DNA of 6,536 nt, from contig CAVFFT010000087.1 of the NCBI GenBank assembly GCA_963621885.1, positions 1-6,536 on the forward strand. The letters run 5' to 3'. This document shows positions 1 through 6,467 of this stretch, piece by piece. The position numbers and the translations under genes are program-made. Source of the stretch: UMGS1519 sp963621885 (GTDB lineage Bacteria; Actinomycetota; Coriobacteriia; Coriobacteriales; Eggerthellaceae). The notes under the pieces are model-generated. The model was not told the DNA's origin, made no database searches, and worked only from the letters and a program-made list of their open reading frames with translations. The number at the start of each line of letters is the position of its first letter. The first letter of the stretch is position 1.

Positions 1-1500
1 GCCGGCAGCCACGAAGTAGATGGAGGCCGCAAGACCGATAAGCACCGCGACGAGCAGTATTTTATCCCCCGCCGTCGCAAACAGATCATGTTCTCCATGC
101 TGGTACTTCGAGAATACATACACCAGAGCACCCGGCGCATAGATGAAGCAGGTGATCGCGAAGCCCTCGGTGCCCGTCGCGTAGAAGAGCACGAGCGAGT
201 AGACGACCGCGACAACGGCCAGAATGCGGCAGAACCACACCGGCATCTTCACCTTGCCTGCGAAAATGCCCGCCTCGCAGAAGGACACCTTCACGAAATA
301 GAGCGCGCAGAGCAAATACGGCAGCAGGATCAGGCCCACGGAAATGCCGTAGAAGAACTGGTAGGTGTTGTTGCTGAAGAGCATGACGAACAGGAACACC
401 TGGACGATGATGCCCGACACGAGCAGCGAGCCGATAGGGGCCTTCTTGTCGTTGCTGCGAGCGAAGAACTTCGGGAAGCCCACGCCCGATTCGGCGGACT
501 CGAAAGGCACCTCGGAGGTAAGCACCGTGTAACCGAGCATCGAACCGATGAGCGAGATGATGACGCCGACGTTCACGAGGATAGCACCCCAGTCGCCCAC
601 GGCGGCAGCCATGAGGCCGGCAAGCGGCGGGTTGTCAAGCGCGCCGAGCTCGTCAAGCGGGAGCACGCCAAGTGCGAGGAGGCTGATCATGAGGTAGATG
701 GCGAGCACGCAGCAGAATGCCACGATGGTCGCCTTGCCCACGTCGCTCGTCTTCTTCGCGCGACCGGAAATGGCCACCGCGCCCTCGATGCCAAGGAACA
801 CCCAGATGGTGGTGGTGAGGGCGGCTGCCACCTTGTCGGGGTCGGCAAGCAAGGCGCCGGAATCCGGGTCGCTGGTGGCAACATGCAGGTTGGCGATGAA
901 AGTAGCCGGGTCGAACGCGCTCAGGAAGATGATCGCGATGATGGCCGTGAAGATGGGAATGAGTTTCGCGAGAGCGACAATCGCGTTGACGAATGCCGCC
1001 TGCGTGACACCGCGCGAAACGAGGATCACGTAGAACCACACGATGATGGATGCGCCCACAAGCGAAGGCAGGTTGGTGCCGTCGCCGAAGGCGGGCACGA
1101 AGTAGCCGATCGCGCTGAAGAGCAGCGGGCAGTAGCTGATGATGCAGAAGGTGGCGGAAATCCAGTAGCCCCATGCGCTTGCGAAGCCGGTGAATTGGCC
1201 GAAGCCGTTGGCCGCATAGGAATAGATGCCGCCCTTGAGCTGCGGTTTCACGCGCGAGAGCGTGAAGAACGTCAGCACGAGGCACAAAACGCCCACTCCC
1301 GAAATGATCCAGGCGTTGATGATCGCCTGGCCGTCGGCGCCGGCAGCGACCATATCGCTGCACAGCGAGAAAACGCCACCGCCCACAATGAGCGTGATGG
1401 TGGACATGATCAGTGGGAAGAAGCCCATCTTAGGAAACGATTCGCCGGCCATCACCGCCGATTCGTTGTAGGCAAACAATCCCGATTCTTTCATTGCCAT
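1..1500 (-). CDS. APC-family amino acid permease/antiporter, 3' end beyond window
   Basis: Membrane transporter, probably of the basic amino acid/polyamine antiporter branch of the APC superfamily (arginine:ornithine exchange type); the substrate is inferred, not shown. Translating the minus strand from ATG at 1500 gives 500 codons without a stop up to the window edge. Residues 37-46 carry the APC glycine motif in TM1 (LIVGGGVFSL). Residues 89-115 read KGGIYSYAANGFGQFTGF then AWGYWISA, typical of this branch, and 229-257 hold the TM6-7 segment with IWVFLGIEGAVAISGRA. About a dozen hydrophobic segments are visible to residue 499, so little of the C terminus is missing. The start is set by an AAGGG stretch 5 nt upstream; a second ATG lies at 1494. 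Third codon positions are mostly G or C. It is divergent from cas9, separated by about 350 bp, and has no evident functional link to CRISPR. Confidence 0.9.
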   Translation of the reverse strand, partial: MAMKESGLFAYNESAVMAGESFPKMGFFPLIMSTITLIVGGGVFSLCSDMVAAGADGQAIINAWIISGVGVLCLVLTFFTLSRVKPQLKGGIYSYAANGFGQFTGFASAWGYWISATFCIISYCPLLFSAIGYFVPAFGDGTNLPSLVGASIIVWFYVILVSRGVTQAAFVNAIVALAKLIPIFTAIIAIIFLSAFDPATFIANLHVATSDPDSGALLADPDKVAAALTTTIWVFLGIEGAVAISGRAKKTSDVGKATIVAFCCVLAIYLMISLLALGVLPLDELGALDNPPLAGLMAAAVGDWGAILVNVGVIISLIGSMLGYTVLTSEVPFESAESGVGFPKFFARSNDKKAPIGSLLVSGIIVQVFLFVMLFSNNTYQFFYGISVGLILLPYLLCALYFVKVSFCEAGIFAGKVKMPVWFCRILAVVAVVYSLVLFYATGTEGFAITCFIYAPGALVYVFSKYQHGEHDLFATAGDKILLVAVLIGLAASIYFVAAG

Positions 1501-1589
1501 GGGAACCCTTCCCCTTCGATAGCAAATATGACCCGCTATTTTTAGTTCCGCTTTGCACGATTAGTGAGCAGAAAGGCCACAATTTACGT

Positions 1590-1635
1590 TTCCGCCATGA
1601 AATCCCACATTTTTATGCGTGAAGAGATGGCGGAA
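1590..1635. repeat. 9-bp perfect inverted repeat, 28-bp spacing
   Basis: TTCCGCCAT at 1590-1598 is the exact reverse complement of ATGGCGGAA at 1627-1635. The 28 bases between them include a short imperfect CACAT/ATGCGTG complement. No T-run follows either arm, so this is not an intrinsic terminator. It lies about 90 bp upstream of the permease start and could be an operator half-site pair for a regulator. A chance match is possible. Confidence 0.35.
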
Positions 1636-1655
1636 CATGAGCTTGGTTAGGGTTG

Positions 1656-1685
1656 AAAGGAGGTTTGATTATGAAGAGCAGGTAA
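1656..1685 (+). other. Strong Shine-Dalgarno plus four-codon ORF (MKSR)
   Basis: AAAGGAGGT (1656-1664) is a near-ideal ribosome binding site, 6 nt before ATG at 1671. The frame reads Met-Lys-Ser-Arg then TAA at 1683-1685. It precedes cas9 on the same strand by about 170 nt. It may be the remnant of a gene truncated when the CRISPR locus arrived, or an upstream mini-ORF in a cas9 leader. Which of these holds cannot be decided from the sequence. Confidence 0.4.
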
Positions 1686-1810
1686 AAGCACTCGAAATAA
1701 TTGTGCGATACGGGACTGGTAAAGCGAGCAAAAGCAACCCGTTATCCTTCCCCATCTCTCAGTCACAAACGGCAAACGGCACGTGAAACGCAAGAACGCT
1801 CACGCGAATG

Positions 1811-1816
1811 TACAAT
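1811..1816 (+). promoter_or_regulatory. Candidate cas9 promoter -10 box (weak)
   Basis: TACAAT lies 37 nt before the cas9 start codon and would give a short leader starting near 1823. No convincing -35 hexamer sits 16-18 bp upstream, and the preceding TG touches the box instead of leaving the one-base gap of an extended -10. The hexamer is the same one embedded in the CRISPR repeats. Support is weak. Confidence 0.3.
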
Positions 1817-1852
1817 AGGGCGCGATGACCATTTCGCTTCGAGGGGGTACCA

Positions 1853-4800
1853 ATGGAGAACGACCGTCATTACCTTGTACTTGGCCTTGACCCGGGCATT
1901 GCCAGCTGCGGCTTCGCCCTGCTTGACATGACAGCCCACCAAATCCTCGAAATGGGCTCTCACCTATTCGATGCGCCACAAGAAGCGAAGACAAAAGTCA
2001 GTTTAGCTGTCACTCGTCGTAATGCCCGAAGCGTGCGCAGGAATAACGAACGTACAAAAGCACGCCTCAAGCATTGCCTCCGAATCCTCAAGGAGGCAAA
2101 TCTCGTTCCCAATGACGCAAACAAGGATTGGTTCCAAACGAAAAAGGGCGATAAGCCCATCCTCAAACTCCGCGCAGGTGGACTTAATCGCCTCCTGACC
2201 GATCGCGAATTCGCGCAGGTTCTCTATTCCCTTTGCAGCCATCGCGGTTACATCCCCCACGGCGAAGGCCGTCTTGGGGAAACGGACGATGCAGAAGGCA
2301 AAAGAGTCCTTGGCGCCATCAAAGAGAACACGCAGAAAATGGCTGATGGCAACTATCAAACCGTCGGCGAAATGCTCAACGCGGAAGGCGGCAAGTCTCG
2401 CAACAAGCAGGGCAACTACGACCTCTGCATTTTGAATGAACAGATACAAGATGAAACACATAAGCTGTTCAATGCGCAGCGTCATCAAGGTAATCAGAAA
2501 GCAACCGAAGAGCTTGAATCTCAATACATCACCTGTTTGACGTGGGAAAAGGATACGATCGATCGCGACGAGAAGACCTACGCACTCGTCAGTCACTGCA
2601 ACTATTTCCCCGAAGAAAAGCGCGCCGCACTTGCTGATCCATCTTCTGAAATATGCCGTGCCTATGAAAGACTCAAGCATCTCGTCATCGTTGATATAAA
2701 CGGCAAGGAGACAAGACTTTCATCAAAACAAGTCGCGGAATATCTCGACATTCTCTTTTCGGTTGCACCACTAAAGGGAAACAAAGACTGCAAGGTTACT
2801 TACGGAAAGATTCGCAAAGATCTCGACCTCGATTCTGCCTCAGTCTTTAAAGGCATAAACAGCGATACCGAGAAAAACACCGAGGTTTTTGCCCCCAAAT
2901 CCTGGCGATGCCTCAGGAAGAATATTGAATCCGAAGATTTGCTCCAAAGAATGCTTGACGATAGGGCGCTTGGCGACTCCGTCTGTGAAGCTCTGACATT
3001 TGCAAGCACTGAAGCAAGTCTCATAAAGCGCCTTGAAGACCTTGACCTTACGGAAGAAGAGACCAACGCGATATGCGGTGTCCCTTTCACCGGAAAGCTC
3101 TTTAAGGGCTACGGAAGTCGCAGCCGAAAGGCTCTGGAAATGCTCATTGATGCCTTTGAAGACGATGAAATCCATACGCTTTCGGATGCCGAAAGGGCTT
3201 GCGGCTTGCTTGGCAAGAGGCTCGCTGATGATCACACCCGCACAATCCTCTTACCGCCTTACGACACATATGACAAAACATGTCGCAACCCCGTTGTTCT
3301 ACGCGCCATGGGAAGAATGCGTCGCATCGTCAATTCGCTCATCAGGATTTACGGAGTCCCCGACGAAATCCACATTGAGCTTGGCCGCGACCTCAAACAA
3401 TCGAAGAATGAAAAGGCAAAGATTGCCAAACGCCAAAACGAGAACAAGGCGACTAATAAACGTATGGCGGAATTGGCCGCGGGAATCCTCGGCTGCTCGC
3501 CCGAAGAGGTTCGTGGCAAGATTATCCGCAAGCTTGTTCTCCGCGAAGAGCAAGGTGAAAAGGATCTCTACACTGGCGCGACGATTGACCTCACGCGTCT
3601 CGTCACGGACGACCACTACTGCGAAATCGACCACATTCTCCCCTACTCTCGCACCTGTGACGACAGCTCTTCCAACAAGGTTCTCGTACTAGCAAAGAGC
3701 AATCAGGACAAGCGTGAACGCACCCCTTATGAATGGATGACTTCAGGTGAGGCGTCAGCACCAGACTGGAACGAGTTCCGTTCACGCATCATGAGCAAAA
3801 ACCTTGGATTTAAGAAACGTGAGAAATTCCTTAATACCAAGCTTGATGAGGAAGACGAAGACAGATTCATCAGCAGAAACCTCAACGACGACCGTTACAT
3901 GTCAGTTGCGGTCAAAAACTATTTGGAAGACTGTCTCCTTTTCCCGGAAGGGAATAGGAAAAAGCACGTTACCGCAGTCGCCGGTGGTGCGACCGGTAAT
4001 CTCCGCTGGGTCTGGGGACTCAACTTCGGAGAAGGCAACACCAAAGACCGATCTGATGACAGGCATCACGCGGTCGATGCCGCAATTATTGCGGCCTGTT
4101 CGGAAAGCACCGTTCGAAAAGTCGCCAATGCCAGCAAGCAAGGCAAGGAGACATTCAAACACATTCGCAAATCTCGCCTTTCGGATACGCAGCCCTGGCC
4201 AACATTTGCCGAAGAAGTCGCAGCACGTCGCGAGTTGGTCGTCCCCACCCGTATGGCTAACCACGGCGTTACCGGCAGGGCGTTCGAAGATACGCTTTAC
4301 CATCTCGAAGGATTCACTCTCGACAAAGGCTCGTATCCGCTCGTTCGCGCAAGCGGAAAGACCGTCAAAAAGGGAAATGTCCGTATCAATCCCGATGGCT
4401 CAGCTCAGCTCGTCGACGGTATGGCGTTCCTGAGACTTTGGCTCGATGCCGACGCTCAGCCCAACGCAAAAACGCAGGGAAAGTGGTACGCAGAGCCAGT
4501 CTATTATGCGGACATCCCCGCAATACAAGATGGCTCATACGTTCCAAGAGCTTGCACTATTCACGTTGCCCGAACCAGCTGGAAGCCCGTTCCGGAAAGC
4601 GCGCTCGAATCCAAGCCAATCGTTCTGTTCTTTGGCGACGTCCTGAAAGTCGACAACCATCTAGGTCGATTTATGGGAATTAACATCAATGGCTGCCGCC
4701 TTGCCATGCAATCCTTAATTGATAAGACCGAAATACGAGACTGGCCTTCTTTTGGCAAATGGAACAAAAGCACCCAAGTTCAAGTCCTGCAGGAGGATTG

Positions 4801-4870
4801 CATTGGCCATTGCTATGACAGCATCCTGCTAAATCCCAACGATTCGACTTTTTCATATCGGCAGGATTAG
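1853..4870 (+). CDS. cas9: Cas9 endonuclease, subtype II-C, 1005 aa
   Basis: RNA-guided DNA endonuclease that uses the crRNA:tracrRNA duplex to cut matching DNA. Domains in order: RuvC-I at residues 7-25 (LGLDPGIASCG, catalytic D13); arginine-rich bridge helix at about 55-78 (RRNARSVRRNNER); REC lobe to about 490; RuvC-II around 504-512 (DEIHIELGR, E509); HNH around 586-622 (EIDHILPYSR, with D593, H594 and N608); RuvC-III at 735-747 (DDRHHAVDAA, H739 and D742); C-terminal wedge and PAM-interacting region from about 850. The HNH and RuvC-III segments closely resemble those of Neisseria-type II-C Cas9. At 1005 aa it is on the short side, between Campylobacter (about 984) and Neisseria (about 1082) enzymes. 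The start is set by GAGGGGG 5 nt upstream and by RuvC-I beginning at residue 7. All catalytic residues are intact, so it is probably active. The stop overlaps that of convergent cas2. The PAM cannot be read from sequence. Confidence 0.97.
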   Translation: MENDRHYLVLGLDPGIASCGFALLDMTAHQILEMGSHLFDAPQEAKTKVSLAVTRRNARSVRRNNERTKARLKHCLRILKEANLVPNDANKDWFQTKKGDKPILKLRAGGLNRLLTDREFAQVLYSLCSHRGYIPHGEGRLGETDDAEGKRVLGAIKENTQKMADGNYQTVGEMLNAEGGKSRNKQGNYDLCILNEQIQDETHKLFNAQRHQGNQKATEELESQYITCLTWEKDTIDRDEKTYALVSHCNYFPEEKRAALADPSSEICRAYERLKHLVIVDINGKETRLSSKQVAEYLDILFSVAPLKGNKDCKVTYGKIRKDLDLDSASVFKGINSDTEKNTEVFAPKSWRCLRKNIESEDLLQRMLDDRALGDSVCEALTFASTEASLIKRLEDLDLTEEETNAICGVPFTGKLFKGYGSRSRKALEMLIDAFEDDEIHTLSDAERACGLLGKRLADDHTRTILLPPYDTYDKTCRNPVVLRAMGRMRRIVNSLIRIYGVPDEIHIELGRDLKQSKNEKAKIAKRQNENKATNKRMAELAAGILGCSPEEVRGKIIRKLVLREEQGEKDLYTGATIDLTRLVTDDHYCEIDHILPYSRTCDDSSSNKVLVLAKSNQDKRERTPYEWMTSGEASAPDWNEFRSRIMSKNLGFKKREKFLNTKLDEEDEDRFISRNLNDDRYMSVAVKNYLEDCLLFPEGNRKKHVTAVAGGATGNLRWVWGLNFGEGNTKDRSDDRHHAVDAAIIAACSESTVRKVANASKQGKETFKHIRKSRLSDTQPWPTFAEEVAARRELVVPTRMANHGVTGRAFEDTLYHLEGFTLDKGSYPLVRASGKTVKKGNVRINPDGSAQLVDGMAFLRLWLDADAQPNAKTQGKWYAEPVYYADIPAIQDGSYVPRACTIHVARTSWKPVPESALESKPIVLFFGDVLKVDNHLGRFMGININGCRLAMQSLIDKTEIRDWPSFGKWNKSTQVQVLQEDCIGHCYDSILLNPNDSTFSYRQD

Positions 4871-5190
4871 AAAGCAAGTGTCATCTGGGAGCCAGGATCA
4901 ACAACTTGGCTCCCACCCACCTTCGTATGCACAAGCACTTCCCTGCTCTCATATTGCTTCTCAGTCAAAGTGATAACCGTCACTTCGCCCGCTTCAGGGA
5001 GGTTGGCTTTAAGTCTCTTGAGATGGGCATCCGCGCTGTCTCGAGACAACAATACGCGTGAGTAGACGCTGAATTGCTCCATGTGATAGCCGTCCTTAAT
5101 AAGAAACTTCCTGAACGTAGCGTAGGATTTGCGCTCGCTTTTGCTTCCCGTTGGAAGATCGAACAGCACTAACATCCTCATGATTCTCAT
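4867..5190 (-). CDS. cas2: CRISPR adaptation protein Cas2
   Basis: Small ferredoxin-fold protein that bridges two Cas1 dimers in the spacer-integration complex. It is 107 aa, the usual size. The first strand reads RMLVLFDLPTG with the conserved Asp at residue 11. The following helix and strand (KSYATFRKFLIKDGYHMEQF, then SVYSR) match Cas2 of type II systems. Start ATG 5190 has a GGGAG ribosome binding site 5 nt upstream, which overlaps the cas1 stop codon. It follows cas1 by 9 bp, so the two are surely co-transcribed and possibly translationally coupled. Internal Met codons at residues 4 and 6 are possible alternative starts. Its TAA (4867-4869) overlaps the cas9 TAG. Confidence 0.95.
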   Translation of the reverse strand: MRIMRMLVLFDLPTGSKSERKSYATFRKFLIKDGYHMEQFSVYSRVLLSRDSADAHLKRLKANLPEAGEVTVITLTEKQYESREVLVHTKVGGSQVVDPGSQMTLAF

Positions 5191-5199
5191 CAGGGCTCC

Positions 5200-6093
5200 C
5201 TATTCCAATACCGGCTTTGTAAGTGGCATGACTTCAGGCAATTGAAGGAGCGACGAATCCCTCGCCTTCACCGCCGTTTTGAGCGAATAGAGTTCAAGTT
5301 CTATAGCGCTCTGAACCGACATCCTTCCTTGAGGCGTTTCAACCAGGTATTCAAATATTGCCGCGAGTTTATGCTTGTCATTCGACTCGAGATCAGCAGT
5401 GAAGCCGCTCTGCATGACCAGCAGGTCAACAACAGGCCGAAAAGGTTCAATCAGATCATCAACAAGATTAAAAGCGTTAAGGTTATTGCTGTGATGAATT
5501 CCGCGAGAAACAAGCCAGCCGCCGGATACCGCGGTTCGTCCCACGCCTGCTCGAAGAACCGTATAGCCATAATCAAGCGCTGCCGTAATAGCGCTTGAAC
5601 GTCTTCCGCCATCCGGAACAAGAAGCTTAAAATAGGCGCTTGCAGCAACTGATTCCCTATTGCTTGAGTCCCCTGAAAGCACTTCCCTTTCAATTGTTCT
5701 CAAGTTGGAACTATCGAAGCCAAGCAAATCGAGCACCTTCGCTTGATTGCGTATCTTGCGTTTCACGATATTCTGCCAAAGACGTTTTTGAAGCGGCTTC
5801 GAAATAGCAAGCTGATCATCCACTATCTCCGCATGCCGCGAATGGGCACCCAGAGGCAAAAGCAGACCGTTTGGCATATGGTCATTCCCGCAGAACATGA
5901 CGCCTATCCCGCTATCAACAAGCTTCGATAAAGCCGCGGTTGTGACCTGGGCTTGATGGGTTTCAACAATAACGACCCATATATCCTCTAGTGGGATAAG
6001 CCCCCTTAGTTCGCCATCCATATAGATGGCGAGAGACGAGTTCTTGATCGAAAGCGATGCCGGATTCTGGATGCAAATGGTACGTTTGGGCAT
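5200..6093 (-). CDS. cas1: CRISPR adaptation integrase Cas1
   Basis: Metal-dependent integrase that inserts new spacers with Cas2. The chosen product is 297 aa, starting MPKRTICIQN at 6093, where AAAGGTGG (6106-6099) gives a good ribosome binding site 5 nt upstream. The frame stays open to 6144, but that extension has no ribosome binding site and overlaps the tracrRNA. Residues 1-85 form the N-terminal beta domain. The helical catalytic domain carries E147 (NRESVAASAYF), H201 (SRGIHHSNNLNAFNL) and the D213/E216 cluster (DDLIEPFRPVVD), the conserved Cas1 metal site with type II-like spacing. It is first in the cas1-cas2 operon. The nearest good promoter candidate on its strand lies beyond the tracrRNA gene (6287-6314). 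Confidence 0.95.
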   Translation of the reverse strand: MPKRTICIQNPASLSIKNSSLAIYMDGELRGLIPLEDIWVVIVETHQAQVTTAALSKLVDSGIGVMFCGNDHMPNGLLLPLGAHSRHAEIVDDQLAISKPLQKRLWQNIVKRKIRNQAKVLDLLGFDSSNLRTIEREVLSGDSSNRESVAASAYFKLLVPDGGRRSSAITAALDYGYTVLRAGVGRTAVSGGWLVSRGIHHSNNLNAFNLVDDLIEPFRPVVDLLVMQSGFTADLESNDKHKLAAIFEYLVETPQGRMSVQSAIELELYSLKTAVKARDSSLLQLPEVMPLTKPVLE

Positions 6094-6113
6094 GTCGACC
6101 ACCTTTGAAGAGG

Positions 6114-6119
6114 TATAAT
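6114..6119 (+). promoter_or_regulatory. tracrRNA promoter -10 box
   Basis: A perfect TATAAT lies on the plus strand, 7 nt before a predicted start near 6126 and just upstream of the anti-repeat. No good -35 hexamer is found at 16-18 bp; that position falls on the cas1 start codon (6091-6096). The promoter therefore sits in the 5' leader of cas1 and points away from it, so polymerase binding here could affect cas1 expression. Confidence 0.55.
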
Positions 6120-6125
6120 TCATTT

Positions 6126-6250
6126 GTCTGGCCCGCTGTACCAACTGGGGAGTTAGAAGGCGTAACAGCTAGACAAGGGAATCGTCTTAGACGATTATCC
6201 GCAAGGTGAGCCCATCAGCATCTTCGTATGCTGATGGGCGAACCTTTTTT
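6126..6250 (+). ncRNA. tracrRNA
   Basis: Trans-activating RNA that pairs with the crRNA repeat and anchors it in Cas9. Bases 6135-6174 match the plus-strand repeat at 31 of 36 positions, plus one 4-nt insertion. Pairing with crRNA (minus-strand repeat) gives a lower stem (6166-6174, one U-U mismatch), a tracr-side GUAA bulge (6162-6165), and an upper stem of 25 positions (6137-6161) with one mismatch and one G-U. Next comes a nexus-like hairpin, AATCGTC-TTA-GACGATT (6180-6196), extendable by three pairs around a bulged A. Then follow a single-stranded CCGC linker and the terminator stem (6203-6246) with T6. The start is inferred from TATAAT, giving about 125 nt. The order anti-repeat, nexus, terminator is the standard tracrRNA plan. 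Mature 5' processing by RNase III would cut within the duplex. Confidence 0.9.
6203..6250 (+). terminator. tracrRNA intrinsic terminator
   Basis: A perfect 12-bp stem, GCCCATCAGCAT (6210-6221) with ATGCTGATGGGC (6228-6239), carries a CUUCGU loop. It extends outward through a GA/GA internal loop to AAGGT (6203-6207) pairing with ACCTT (6242-6246). A run of six T (6245-6250) follows. The hairpin probably also serves as the 3' structural stem of the tracrRNA bound by Cas9. Confidence 0.88.
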
Positions 6251-6286
6251 GGTGGTCGTTTCTCGAAAAAAGGTGCTCATGCATTG

Positions 6287-6314
6287 ATTTTAGTACGGCA
6301 AAAAAGTGTTTCAA
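6287..6314 (-). promoter_or_regulatory. Candidate cas1-cas2 promoter, antisense to tracrRNA
   Basis: On the minus strand TTGAAA (6314-6309) and TAAAAT (6292-6287) are separated by 16 bp, each 5 of 6 to the sigma-70 consensus. A start near 6280 would give a leader of about 185 nt that runs antisense through the whole tracrRNA gene before the cas1 ATG at 6093. The tracr terminator has no T-run in this direction, so read-through is plausible. No better cas1 promoter is seen closer. Confidence 0.5.
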
Positions 6315-6319
6315 GCTGT

Positions 6320-6364
6320 CCGCCGCTAAAAAAGCCCCTGCTAGAGGGGCTTTTTTAGCGGCGG
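6320..6364. terminator. Bidirectional terminator, 20-bp perfect palindrome
   Basis: Arms 6320-6339 and 6345-6364 are perfect reverse complements with a 5-nt loop GCTAG. The inner GC-rich stem (GCCCCT/AGGGGC) is followed on either strand by six T, as an A6/T6 tract is built into the arms. It can therefore stop transcription from both sides. It ends one base before the first visible repeat, so it would end crRNA precursors coming from the array on the minus strand and block leftward-gene transcripts from entering the array. Confidence 0.85.
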
Positions 6365-6401
6365 TATTGTACCAACTGGGGAATTGGAAGGCCAGCAAGA
6401 C

Positions 6402-6431
6402 CTGCTGGGGCTGCTGCATGGGCTGCTGCTG
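6402..6431 (-). other. CRISPR spacer 1 (30 bp, low complexity)
   Basis: In crRNA sense it is built almost wholly of CAG and CCC codons and reads, in frame, QQQPMQQPQQ. The target is unknown. The triplet-rich composition means it could match Gln/Pro-rich coding sequence in a phage or in a host gene. Confidence 0.9.
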
Positions 6432-6467
6432 ATTGTACCAACTGGGGAATTGGAAGGCCAGCAAGAC

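Larger units (their letters stand above)
1501..1852. other. Intergenic region between permease and cas9
   Basis: About 350 bp between two divergent genes. No full-length gene is supported. It holds the permease ribosome binding site at its left edge, a spaced inverted repeat (1590-1635), a strong Shine-Dalgarno with a four-codon ORF (1656-1685), a weak -10 candidate (1811-1816) and the cas9 ribosome binding site GAGGGGG (1841-1847). No tRNA-like fold, anti-repeat or T-tract terminator was seen. A frame opening at TTG 1701 and running into cas9 in another frame shows no recognisable family features. Confidence 0.6.

Noticed and set aside
88..1545. Long plus-strand open frame of 485 codons
   Set aside because: It is antisense to the permease. 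Its product is rich in R, E, H and D with no family features, while the minus strand translates into a clear APC transporter.
1701..1931. Open frame upstream of and overlapping the cas9 start
   Set aside because: It begins at TTG without a ribosome binding site, has no recognisable features and overlaps the secure cas9 start.
6094..6144. 17-residue N-terminal extension of Cas1
   Set aside because: There is no ribosome binding site before the upstream Met codons. The MPKRTICIQN start has a good one and agrees with the family's N terminus, and the extension overlaps the tracrRNA.
6135..6174. Degenerate extra repeat of the array
   Set aside because: The 4-nt insertion, the downstream hairpins, the TATAAT box and the terminator fit a tracrRNA anti-repeat. 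It lies about 190 bp from the array and off its 66-bp period.
6242..6274. ACCTTTTTT/AAAAAAGGT inverted repeat as a second terminator
   Set aside because: The stem is almost all A-T and no T-run follows on the minus strand. The left arm is better explained as part of the tracrRNA terminator.
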